The position numbers and the translations under genes were made by a program. Positions 56,415-63,478 of a stretch of DNA of 64,000 nucleotides are shown here, piece after piece. Positions within the stretch are counted from its first letter, which is position 1; each line of letters opens with the position of its first letter. The notes below the pieces were generated by a model, which was not told the origin of the DNA, ran no database searches, and saw only the letters and a program-made list of their open reading frames with translations. The stretch comes from TK10-74A sp965263065 (lineage in GTDB: Bacteria > Chloroflexota > Dehalococcoidia > Bin125): positions 2,170,001 through 2,234,000 of the forward strand of contig CBDHGH010000003.1 of NCBI GenBank assembly GCA_965263065.1, read 5' to 3'.

Positions 56415-58055
56415 TCACCACCCGACCGCGCAGCCGTCCGACCGCGGATCCGACCCGCCCCACAGCACGCCGTCGGCCGCGCGCACGATGACCTGGCCGC
56501 GGCCCAGCGCCGCCAGCCGCCGCGTCACCGTCAGCCGCTCGATGGGGTGGCCGCGCGCCTCCAGCCCCGACAGCGCCGCCTCCCCCAGCGACGGCTCGGT
56601 CAGCACTGGGCCGTCGGGCGGGTCCTCGTGGATCGAGAAGCGCGGCGCGTCGAGCGCCGCCTGCGGGTCGAGGCCGCCGTCGGCCAGCCGCGACAGCACC
56701 TGCAGCTGCCCCTGCGGCTGGTTCCAGCCCCCCATCACGCCGAAGCAGGCGTGCAGCGAGCCGTCGGGCCGCGTGCTCAGCGCCGGGATGATCGTGTGGT
56801 ACGGCCGCTTGCCCGGCGCCACGACGTTCGGGTGCCCCGCCTCGAGCGTGAAGCCCGACCCCCGATTCTGCAGCGCGAAGCCGCAGCCCGCCGGCACGAT
56901 GCCCGTGCCGAACGCCCCGTAGGTGCTGTTGATGAACGAGCAGGCGTTGCCGTCGCCGTCGACGACCGACAGATACACGGTGTCCGACGCCGCCAGCGGC
57001 TCGCCCGGCGCGACCGGCGACCGCCGCGCGGGGTCGATCAGCGCCCGCCGCGATGCAGCGTACTCGGCCGACAGCAGCGCCTCGACGGGCACGCCGCCCG
57101 GCGTCGCGGGGTCGGCGATGAAGCGGCGTCCATCGGCGAAGGCCAGCCGCAGCGCCTCGATCTGCAGGTGCAGCGCCGCCGCCGACCCGCCCGACACCCT
57201 GGCCGGGTCGAAGCCGTCGAGGATGTTGAGCGCCAGCAGCGCGACGAGGCCCTGCCCGTTCGGGCCGCACTCGTGGATGCGCAGGCCGCGGTACGTCGTC
57301 GAGATGGGCGCCTCGAAGGTCGAGCGGTGCGACGCCAGGTCCGCCATCGAGAGGAGCCCACCGCGCGCGCCGACCGCCTCGACGATCGCCGACCCGATCC
57401 GCCCCTCGTAGAACGCTGCCGGCCCGCCCGACGCGACCTCTCGCAGCACGCCCGCCATGTCCGGGTTGCGGAACACCGACCCCGCCCGTGGCGCGACGCC
57501 GCCCGGCAGCAGCCCGCCTCCCTCGCCGTCGAGCTGCGCCGCCCCGTCGGACCACTGCCACGCGATCACCGGCGTCACCGCGAAGCCGTCGTCGGCCAGC
57601 GCGACGGCCGGCGCCAGCGCCGACGCCAGGTCGCGCCGGCCCCAGCGCGACAGCGCGTCGGCCCAGCCCGCCGCCGTCCCCGGCACGGTCACCGCGTGCG
57701 GGCTGCCCGGCCCGATCGCCCGCCCCGTCTCCCCCGACGCCCGCACGACGTCGAGCGTCAGCCCGGCCGGGGCGCGCCCGCTGCCGTTCAGCGCCTCGAC
57801 CGTGCCGCGCGCCGCGTCGTAGAACAGCGCGAAGCAGTCGCCCCCGATCCCGGTCGACATCGGCTCGACGACCGCCAGCGCCGCCGCCGTCGCGACCGCG
57901 GCGTCGGCCGCGTTGCCCCCGGCCTGCAAGGCACGCAGCCCCGCCTGCGCGGCCAGCGGCTGCGACGCCGCCACCATCCCCCGGCGCGCCAGCACCGGCG
58001 ATCGCCGCGACCCGAAGTTGAACTCTTGGGCGAACCCCTGGGCGAATGTGTCCAT
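56415..58055 (-). CDS. gamma-glutamyltransferase family protein
   Basis: A 546-residue Ntn-hydrolase of the gamma-glutamyltranspeptidase family, which self-cleaves before a catalytic Thr. 'GMVAASQPLAAQAGLRALQA' and 'GGNAADAAVATAAALAVVEP' are the N-terminal signature; 'SDTVYLSVVDGDGNACSF' near 365-385 carries the processing Thr; and 'HTIIPALSTRPDGSLHACFG' and 'GGWNQPQGQLQ' are typical of the small subunit. No signal peptide, so probably a cytoplasmic enzyme closer to acylases than to classical GGT. I choose the ATG at 58055 with GGAG 9 bases upstream; earlier in-frame starts up to 58130 exist. Confidence 0.88.
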   Translation of the reverse strand: MDTFAQGFAQEFNFGSRRSPVLARRGMVAASQPLAAQAGLRALQAGGNAADAAVATAAALAVVEPMSTGIGGDCFALFYDAARGTVEALNGSGRAPAGLTLDVVRASGETGRAIGPGSPHAVTVPGTAAGWADALSRWGRRDLASALAPAVALADDGFAVTPVIAWQWSDGAAQLDGEGGGLLPGGVAPRAGSVFRNPDMAGVLREVASGGPAAFYEGRIGSAIVEAVGARGGLLSMADLASHRSTFEAPISTTYRGLRIHECGPNGQGLVALLALNILDGFDPARVSGGSAAALHLQIEALRLAFADGRRFIADPATPGGVPVEALLSAEYAASRRALIDPARRSPVAPGEPLAASDTVYLSVVDGDGNACSFINSTYGAFGTGIVPAGCGFALQNRGSGFTLEAGHPNVVAPGKRPYHTIIPALSTRPDGSLHACFGVMGGWNQPQGQLQVLSRLADGGLDPQAALDAPRFSIHEDPPDGPVLTEPSLGEAALSGLEARGHPIERLTVTRRLAALGRGQVIVRAADGVLWGGSDPRSDGCAVGW

Positions 58056-58179
58056 GGCTGCCTGCTCCGCGCCCATCATGCCACGCCGGCGACCCAGCCC
58101 CCAGCGCAATAGCATTGCGCCCACTAGCACCGCGCCTGATAACCTGCCGCCAGCAAGGCGGCGGCATCGGAGGGTTCAC

Positions 58180-59043
58180 GTGGCGAGGGAGGGTCGGAGC
58201 GCGCGTACGCGCCAGCAGCGCCTCGCGCGCCGTCGTCAGGAAACCCGCGGCTACGACGAGGGTGGCGGCCGCAAGCCGTTCTATCGCCAAACCTGGTTCA
58301 AGCCGGTCGTGGCCATCGGCGTGATCGGCATCATCGCCGGGCTCGTCGGCGGCAGCCTGCCGCTGATCACCGGCGGCGGCGGTGGGGCCGGCCCCGGCGC
58401 GGCCGACGCCGTCGACCCCATCGTGCGGCGCGACCCCACCGACCCCAACGCCGGCATCGACATCGGCGCGGTCGAGAAGCCCCAGTTCGACGCCGCCCCC
58501 GCCCTCGCCCTGACCCCCGGCGCCGACTACCGCGCCGTGCTCGAACTCGAGTCGGGCGAAGTCGCGATCGACCTCTTCGAGGAGCTCGCCCCCGTCCACG
58601 TCAACAACTTCGTCTTCCTCGCCGAGCAGGGCTTCTTCGACGGCCTCAGCTTCCACCGCGTGATCGAGAGCTTCGTCGTCCAAGGCGGCGACCCCACCGC
58701 CACCGGTACGGGCGGCGCGGGCTACGTCCTGCCCGACGAGAGCGCGGGCCCCGGCGGCGCGCTCAGCCTCGGCGGCGACGGCGTCATCGCCATGGCGCGC
58801 AGCGCCGCGGGCGCGTCGTCGTCGCAGTTCTTCATCACCCTCGCGCCGCAGGCCCAGCTCGACGCGCTCAACTTCACCGCCTTCGGTGTCGTCACGGCCG
58901 GCCTCGACCTCGTCCTGGCCATCCCCCTGCGCGACCCCCAGCAGGTGCCGCCGCCGCCGCCGGGCGCGCGCATCGTCGCGATCCGCATCGAGCAGGGCGC
59001 GGCTCCGTCGGGCGATACTGCGGACGACACTGCTGACGAGTAG
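58180..59043 (+). CDS. membrane-anchored cyclophilin-type peptidyl-prolyl isomerase
   Basis: A 287-residue protein from the GTG at 58180 (GGAGGG upstream). A basic N-terminus and one membrane helix ('VVAIGVIGIIAGLVGGSLPL', about 40-60) are followed by a linker and a cyclophilin domain (about 125-275): 'FHRVIESFVVQGGDPTATGT', 'IAMARSAAGASSSQFFITLA' and 'LNFTAFGVVTAGLDLVLAIP'. Two catalytic-site residues (Arg in FHRVI, Phe in QFFI) are present. It is probably anchored in the cytoplasmic membrane with the isomerase outside, assisting folding of exported proteins. Confidence 0.92.
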   Translation: MAREGRSARTRQQRLARRRQETRGYDEGGGRKPFYRQTWFKPVVAIGVIGIIAGLVGGSLPLITGGGGGAGPGAADAVDPIVRRDPTDPNAGIDIGAVEKPQFDAAPALALTPGADYRAVLELESGEVAIDLFEELAPVHVNNFVFLAEQGFFDGLSFHRVIESFVVQGGDPTATGTGGAGYVLPDESAGPGGALSLGGDGVIAMARSAAGASSSQFFITLAPQAQLDALNFTAFGVVTAGLDLVLAIPLRDPQQVPPPPPGARIVAIRIEQGAAPSGDTADDTADE

Positions 59044-59046
59044 CCG

Positions 59047-59259
59047 TCAGCCCCGCGACCGTGGGTCGGGGATCATTCGGTCGACCAGGTACATCATCCC
59101 CAGGAACGGCACGAACGCCGCCGCCGACACGCCCGCCCAGAGCCACTCGGCCGCGACCAGCAGCAGCACCAGCGCCGACGACGTCAGCCCCATGCCCAGG
59201 ATCGACACGACCCGCAGCACGACGGCCATGGCCGGGATGCGGGGTTGTTGCAGCGACAT
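59047..59259 (-). CDS. small membrane protein, 70 residues
   Basis: Two hydrophobic helices ('MAVVLRVVSILGMGLTSSAL' and 'LWAGVSAAAFVPFLGMMYLV') with a short positively charged end. TAGGCT lies 7 nt before the ATG, in line with leaderless transcription. It is convergent with the cyclophilin gene (three bases between stops). No family recognised; the size and topology suggest a small integral membrane accessory protein. Confidence 0.65.
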   Translation of the reverse strand: MSLQQPRIPAMAVVLRVVSILGMGLTSSALVLLLVAAEWLWAGVSAAAFVPFLGMMYLVDRMIPDPRSRG

Positions 59260-59333
59260 GCCCGCCAGCCTACACGCCCGTCGCGGCGATAGACGCCCCG
59301 GCGTCGGGCGGCCTACCGTGACCTCGACCCGAT

Positions 59334-59410
59334 CGGGGTGTAGCTCAGTCCGGCAGAGCGCGCGGTTTGGGGCCGTGAGGCCGGCGGTTCGAATCCGCCC
59401 ACCCCGACCA
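59334..59410 (+). tRNA. tRNA-Pro (anticodon TGG)
   Basis: Acceptor CGGGGTG (59334-59340) pairs with CACCCCG (59400-59406). The anticodon stem CGCGG/CCGTG encloses TTTGGGG with anticodon TGG, and the T arm GGCGG-TTCGAAT-CCGCC is standard. Discriminator A and an encoded CCA follow. TACCGT at 59314-59319 is a likely -10 box. Confidence 0.95.
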
Positions 59411-59429
59411 TTCTCCCCATCGCCGCGCG

Positions 59430-59519
59430 TTGACAGCCCGCCCGGTCGATCTCTATGATCGTCGTGGATGGCTCGTACGGGCCAGCGTGAAGAGGGCGGG
59501 GACACCCGCCCTTCTTCAT
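59430..59519 (+). ncRNA. putative small structured RNA A beside DUF3800
   Basis: A near-consensus promoter TTGACA (59430-59435), 18-base spacer, TATGAT (59454-59459). The RNA would start near 59466. It has the hairpin TGGCT-CGTACG-GGCCA (59469-59484) and then an intrinsic terminator: AGGGCGGG (59493-59500), loop GACA, CCCGCCCT (59505-59512), then TCTTCAT. It ends 3 bases from the stop codon of the opposite-strand DUF3800 gene. A second copy with the same promoter geometry lies at 60358-60474. Confidence 0.6.
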
Positions 59520-59522
59520 GCC

Positions 59523-60287
59523 TCATTCCAGCCAGGCCCTCCCATCCTGATTGATCATGTGGTCGGCGGCGTCGATGAGGCGCTGCGCGAAGGCACTGGG
59601 CCTTCTGGCAGTGGGCTTCCCGTTCCGGACTACGATGTCGATCTTCTGATCGGCGACAAGCAGGTCGGCAATCTGCAGTCCGAGCACGTTGCGGTCCTTG
59701 CGGCGAATCGTGATTTCATCGTCCAGAAACGCCGCTCGATACGCCGCCGCCGAGCCGTAGTCCGTGCCGCGCGTACGTAGCTCCCGGTATGCCCGCATCA
59801 ACGCAATGTCCTCACGCTTCCCTCTGGCCTCCGCGAACACGTCAGCTTGTCCCCCCCTGTCTCGCAGGTAGCCACGGATTCTCCAGAGGAGCACCTCCAA
59901 CGAGTAGTGATACGGATGGAAGGCCCCAGAGCCGTACGTCTGCTTGTGCCTCCTCTTGTCGATCACCACGGTGAAGACCTGGGCGCGGAGAGCCCCGACA
60001 AATTCGACCAGGTCCTTGTCCCAAGCGGTCGCGCGCGCTGGATCGAGAAGCACTCTGAACCACTTCTTGCGTCTGAGGATGTCTTCGCGGTGGAGAATCA
60101 CCGGGGTATCCGGGTCGTCCAAGAAGTGTTTGCGTTTCAGGGCGTTCAGAGCAGGGACGATCGACGCGTCGTAGTGCGCCTTGTCGACCACCACTCCCGT
60201 GAGGGCCAGATAGCGCGTGCTGAGGTGCTCGCCGGCCCGGTAGGTGTGGTCGCCGGACTCGTCGATGTAGACCCGGTGGCTCGGCAT
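59523..60287 (-). CDS. DUF3800 domain protein
   Basis: A 254-residue DUF3800 protein. The defining 'YIDESGDHTY' at 7-16 supplies the first acidic residues of an RNase H-like fold; 'VILHREDILRRKKWF', 'FTVVIDKRRHKQTYG', 'VFAEARGKREDIAL' and 'GLQIADLLVADQKIDIVVRN' give the further conserved acidic and basic positions. The family is often found near candidate structured RNAs and in defence regions; no activity is established. A -10 box TAGAGT (60294-60299) ends 6 nt before the ATG (leaderless). The gene is flanked on both sides by copies of a small RNA unit transcribed toward it or away from it on the other strand. Confidence 0.88.
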   Translation of the reverse strand: MPSHRVYIDESGDHTYRAGEHLSTRYLALTGVVVDKAHYDASIVPALNALKRKHFLDDPDTPVILHREDILRRKKWFRVLLDPARATAWDKDLVEFVGALRAQVFTVVIDKRRHKQTYGSGAFHPYHYSLEVLLWRIRGYLRDRGGQADVFAEARGKREDIALMRAYRELRTRGTDYGSAAAYRAAFLDDEITIRRKDRNVLGLQIADLLVADQKIDIVVRNGKPTARRPSAFAQRLIDAADHMINQDGRAWLE

Positions 60288-60357
60288 CCCCAGACTCTAC
60301 ACCGGGCATCGTGCTGCGCCGCTGCCAGTCCCCCGCCTTGACGCCCCCACCGGCGCA

Positions 60358-60474
60358 TTGACCGCCCGCCTGCTCCACCCCTACGATCGCCGTGGATGGT
60401 CCGTAGCGACCAGCGCCTAGGGATGGCTCGTAGTGGCCAGCGTGAAGAGGGCGGGGACACCCGCCCTTCTTCAT
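60358..60474 (+). ncRNA. putative small structured RNA B beside the Mrr gene
   Basis: TTGACC (60358-60363), 18-base spacer, TACGAT (60382-60387); RNA start near 60393. It carries two tandem hairpins, TGGTC-CGTAGC-GACCA (60397-60412) and TGGCT-CGTAGT-GGCCA (60424-60439), each followed by GCG, then the same terminator as RNA A (AGGGCGGG 60448-60455, CCCGCCCT 60460-60467, TCTTC). Compared with each other and RNA A, the stems change in a paired way (TC/GA against CT/GG) while the CGTA loop stays. It ends about 20 bases from the stop of the opposite-strand Mrr gene. Confidence 0.6.
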
Positions 60475-60495
60475 GCCCCACGACAGCCCCACCGC

Positions 60496-61533
60496 TTACT
60501 CCTCCGACTCCGCCTCCTCCAGCGTGAAGAGATCGTGCGTCTCGCGGCGCACACCGATCTCGTGCTCGACCAGTTGCGCGGCGAGTTGCTCCCCGTTCAT
60601 CAGCGCCACCGGTGTCGCGTCGGCGCGAGTCGCCTCCTCCTGGGCGCCACGGCTGAAGTCGCTCGTGGTGATGATCAACCCCTGCTCGTGCGCACCAAGC
60701 GACCCACGCACCTGTTGCACGATCGGGGATCCGACATTGCTCCTCCACCGCTTCGCCTGCACCGCCATGCGGATTCGTACCGCGTCTCCAACCACCAGCG
60801 TGCCCCGCACATCAATGCCGCCGTCCCCGCCGAGCGGCGTTACGGCGGCATCCTCGAATCCCATCGCGACGAGCAATCGCTCCACCAGACTCTCGAACTC
60901 CGCGGGGGATGTCCCCCGCGCTCGGTCGAGCAGCGCCCCGCGGACTCCTGCGTTCTGCTCTGCGATGCTGGCCGTGAGCCCCATCGGCTCCCAGGTGGCG
61001 AGTCCGACCAAGCCCCGCCCATGGCGGACGAAGCGCGGCGCCTCCCCGCGGCTCTCCCGCCGCTTCGTCTCCGTGTAGATCATTGCGAGCATCGTGTCGG
61101 CCGGGGTTCGGCCTTGAGTCTGGATCAATCCATGGTCGAGCGCACGCTTCGTGATCAGGCCATAGTGAAGCGGCTCGCGGCCTCCCGACTCCCGCAGAAT
61201 CCGCTCAGCCGCGTCGAGAAACGACAGTCTGTCTGGGCCGTCGCGGCCGCTCGGTTCGACACGGCGCGGCTTCACCGGGGCTGGCGACTCGACGACTGTC
61301 GTCCCGCTCGGCGCATCGGGGTTGAGCTCGAAGTACCCCGGGCTCGTCCGCATGAAACGGGACTGCGCTCCGCGCCTCTTGATGTCCACGTTGATGATCG
61401 AGCTGACGCTGTCCCACGGCGTCTTCCCCCGCGTCTGCCAGCCGTCCGCCAACATGCGCTCCGCGATCTCCCCGTAGTGCAGAGGCTCGCCAGCCTTTGC
61501 TAGAACCGCCTCCGCTCCCTCGATAATCGTCAC
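60496..61533 (-). CDS. Mrr-type restriction endonuclease with two HARE-HTH domains
   Basis: A 345-residue protein. Two winged helix-turn-helix domains of the HARE-HTH type (about 1-72, 'EPLHYGEIAERMLADGWQTR', and about 98-175, 'EPLHYGLITKRALDHGLIQT') precede an Mrr catalytic domain (about 205-325): 'FESLVERLLVAMGFEDAAVT', 'GGDGGIDVRGTLVVG' with the metal Asp, and 'MAVQAKRWRSNVGSPIVQQV' with the Gln-x-Lys. Mrr enzymes are type IV restriction systems that cut modified DNA. With no methyltransferase near, a type IV role is likely. SD-like GGAGGGG precedes the ATG. Confidence 0.9.
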   Translation of the reverse strand: MTIIEGAEAVLAKAGEPLHYGEIAERMLADGWQTRGKTPWDSVSSIINVDIKRRGAQSRFMRTSPGYFELNPDAPSGTTVVESPAPVKPRRVEPSGRDGPDRLSFLDAAERILRESGGREPLHYGLITKRALDHGLIQTQGRTPADTMLAMIYTETKRRESRGEAPRFVRHGRGLVGLATWEPMGLTASIAEQNAGVRGALLDRARGTSPAEFESLVERLLVAMGFEDAAVTPLGGDGGIDVRGTLVVGDAVRIRMAVQAKRWRSNVGSPIVQQVRGSLGAHEQGLIITTSDFSRGAQEEATRADATPVALMNGEQLAAQLVEHEIGVRRETHDLFTLEEAESEE

Positions 61534-61591
61534 CGATGCCCCTCCTTCCCCTGCGCCATGCGCCCCAGCCTAAGGCAACGACTCCTCCCCC

Positions 61592-61643
61592 TCCGGTCCC
61601 CCCTCTCCATCGCTTCAGATGGAGAGGGGGTTAGGGGGTGAGG
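61592..61643. repeat. 52-bp palindromic interspersed repeat, copy c
   Basis: Identical in the palindrome and tail to the copy at 35335: perfect 13-bp stems around GCTTCA. It lies between the divergently ended Mrr and pyrD genes. Confidence 0.85.
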
Positions 61644-61667
61644 TTGGCCCGACCTCCTCCTTCTTAT

Positions 61668-62627
61668 CTACCGACGCGCGGCACCGACCAACTCCCCCAC
61701 CGACGCGACGCCCTGCTCGACGCAGTACGACTCCAGCTCCTCGAGCACGCGCAGGGGCGCCCGCGGCTCCCGGAACGTGGCCGTGCCGACCTGCACCGCG
61801 CAGGCGCCCGCCAGCAGGAACTCCGCCGCGTCGCGGCCGCTCGTGATGCCGCCGCAGCCGATCACCGGCAGCGACACCGCCGCCGCCGTCTCCCAGACCA
61901 GGCGCAGCACGATGGGCCGGATCGCCGGGCCCGTCAGCCCCGCCGTCGGACGGTGCGTGCGCGGCCGCCGCGTGTGCACGTCGATCGCCATGCCCAGCAC
62001 CGAGTTCGCCACGCACAGCGCCTGCGCCCCCGCCTCCTCGACCGCCCGCGCCAGCGGCACGATGTCCGTCACGTTCGGCGTCAGCTTCACGATCACCGGC
62101 AGCGTCGTCGCCTGCGCGACGGCCGCCGTCACCTCCGCCGCCATCGCCGGGTCCTGCCCGAACTCGATGCCCCCCACGTCGAGGTTCGGGCACGAGATGT
62201 TGATCTCCAGCGCGTCGACCCCCGGCGCCCCGTCGAGCTCGCGCGCCAGCGTCGCGAACTCCTCGACCGTGTCGCCCAGCACATTGACGATCACCGGCGT
62301 GTCCCAGGTCGCCCAGACCGGGCAGACGTCGCGCACCAGCCGACGCAGGCCCAGGTTCTGGAAGCCGATGCTGTTCAGCATCCCCGACGGCGTCTCGGCG
62401 ATGCGCGGCATCGGGTTGCCACGCCGCGGCTTGAGCGTCACGCCCTTCGAGACGATCGCGCCCAGCCGGCTCAGGTCGAACACGCGCGAGAACTCGATCC
62501 CGTTCGAGAACGTGCCCGAGGCCGTCATCACCGGGTTGCGCAGCACGAGGCTGCGCTTGCAGCCCGGCGCGAGGTCGACCCGCATGTCCACCGAGTCCCC
62601 GCGCCCGTCCCCTCGATCAGCGGTCAT
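61668..62627 (-). CDS. pyrD: dihydroorotate dehydrogenase, class 1B catalytic subunit
   Basis: A 319-residue FMN-dependent TIM barrel of pyrimidine synthesis. The catalytic Cys is in 'NISCPN' (residues 143-148), which makes it class 1, and 'NPVMTASGTFSNG' with 'RIAETPSGMLNSIGFQN' are typical of the class 1B (PyrDB) NAD-linked form. 'VIGCGGITSGRDAAEFLLAG' is the phosphate loop. The class 1B enzyme normally needs the electron-transfer subunit PyrK, which is not in this window. TAGGCT at 62637-62642 lies 9 nt before the ATG. Confidence 0.94.
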   Translation of the reverse strand: MTADRGDGRGDSVDMRVDLAPGCKRSLVLRNPVMTASGTFSNGIEFSRVFDLSRLGAIVSKGVTLKPRRGNPMPRIAETPSGMLNSIGFQNLGLRRLVRDVCPVWATWDTPVIVNVLGDTVEEFATLARELDGAPGVDALEINISCPNLDVGGIEFGQDPAMAAEVTAAVAQATTLPVIVKLTPNVTDIVPLARAVEEAGAQALCVANSVLGMAIDVHTRRPRTHRPTAGLTGPAIRPIVLRLVWETAAAVSLPVIGCGGITSGRDAAEFLLAGACAVQVGTATFREPRAPLRVLEELESYCVEQGVASVGELVGAARR

Positions 62628-62696
62628 CGTGCTCGCAGCCTATCGCCCCGGCGCCCCGCTGCGCCCGGCCCTCCATCCGTAACCAATCCGACGCAC

Positions 62697-62727
62697 AAAA
62701 AAACGCCGCCCCCAGATGGGAGCGACG
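62697..62727 (-). terminator. intrinsic terminator of the small zinc-protein gene
   Basis: On the minus strand a 10-bp stem (62718-62727 with 62704-62713, two G-T pairs) with the loop ATCT is followed by seven T residues (62697-62703). It lies about 25 bases after the stop of the gene at 62752-63033. Confidence 0.85.
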
Positions 62728-62751
62728 CGACTACTCGAGCCCGCACCGGCG

Positions 62752-63033
62752 CTAGACCACCGCGACGCTCTCCTGCGGTTCGACGCTGCCGCCGGCCCGC
62801 CGGCGACGCGAGATGCCCATGTCGTTCCAGCGCGACCGTCCCTCGGCGCCGTCCCAGATGGAATCCTCCGACGAATTCGGGAAGTTGCGCTCGCCGCCGC
62901 ACAGTTTGCAGTGGCCGACGCTGAACGGCCCGTTCGGCGCATCGATCATCCAGTGGTGGTGGCACTCGCCACTGGCGACGACCGGCTCGGCCTGGCCGCG
63001 TGGCTTGCTCGCAGTATTCGCTGGCATCGCCAT
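62752..63033 (-). CDS. small zinc-binding protein, 93 residues
   Basis: The centre 'CHHHWMIDAPNGPFSVGHCK' followed by 'LCGGERNFPNS' gives a Cys/His cluster (C-x-H-H ... CxxC) suited to one zinc ion. I recall this CxHHWxIxxPxGPxSxGxCKxCG pattern as recurrent in Chloroflexota genomes, without a known function. The flanks are unstructured and charged. GAGAGGGGA directly before the ATG and a strong terminator after the stop make this a well-defined single-gene unit. A regulator or RNA-binding role is possible. Confidence 0.82.
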   Translation of the reverse strand: MAMPANTASKPRGQAEPVVASGECHHHWMIDAPNGPFSVGHCKLCGGERNFPNSSEDSIWDGAEGRSRWNDMGISRRRRAGGSVEPQESVAVV

Positions 63034-63478
63034 TCCCCTCTCTTCAGGCCCCGGTCCGCCGCCTTTGCGCTTCGACTACCGGGCTTCTCCATAGTCGGAG
63101 CACGCCCCGGTCAGGTCAAGGCGGCCCCGTTCGTTACGGTAGGTAGCATGTAAACCTTGACGCCCTTCCATATCCACAAATACGCTGGCAGTGGAGCAAG
63201 AGTTCCCTATCCCTCGCACCGCATCCCGATCCCACCACCCCCGACCGTCCGCCCGTGACGTCGCCCCTCCGTCGCGTCCGATGTCGGTGCTCGGTGTCCC
63301 GCTCCATTCCCCCTCCGGTCCCCCTTCCGGTTCCCCCTCTCCATCGCTTCAGCTGGAGAGGGGGTTAGGGGGTGAGGCCGGTCCGCCCGAACGTTCCCCC
63401 GCACTGGCGCGTGACGCCCGGCGCTGGCACGGTGAAGCCATCCGCCGACGACCGCGCGTGGCCTGAATAGGAGAATCC
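63034..63478. other. 445-bp region without a supported gene
   Basis: It holds the fourth 52-bp repeat (63326-63377) and a possible promoter TTGACG (63157-63162) with TACGCT 18 bases further on. I see no reading frame with a credible start and composition on either strand, and no tRNA or conserved RNA. Confidence 0.6.
63326..63377. repeat. 52-bp palindromic interspersed repeat, copy d
   Basis: The fourth copy, with a single change in the right arm (GCTGGAGAGGGGG) and one in the left flank. It lies upstream of the mrp gene. Confidence 0.85.

Noticed and set aside
56191..58683. Long minus-strand frame covering the gamma-glutamyltransferase region in another phase
   Set aside because: Extreme Ala/Gly/Arg composition, no motifs, and it crosses three genes.
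63034..63478. Short plus-strand frames between the zinc protein and mrp
   Set aside because: Pro/Ser/Arg-rich translations of repeat and C-rich sequence, without credible starts.
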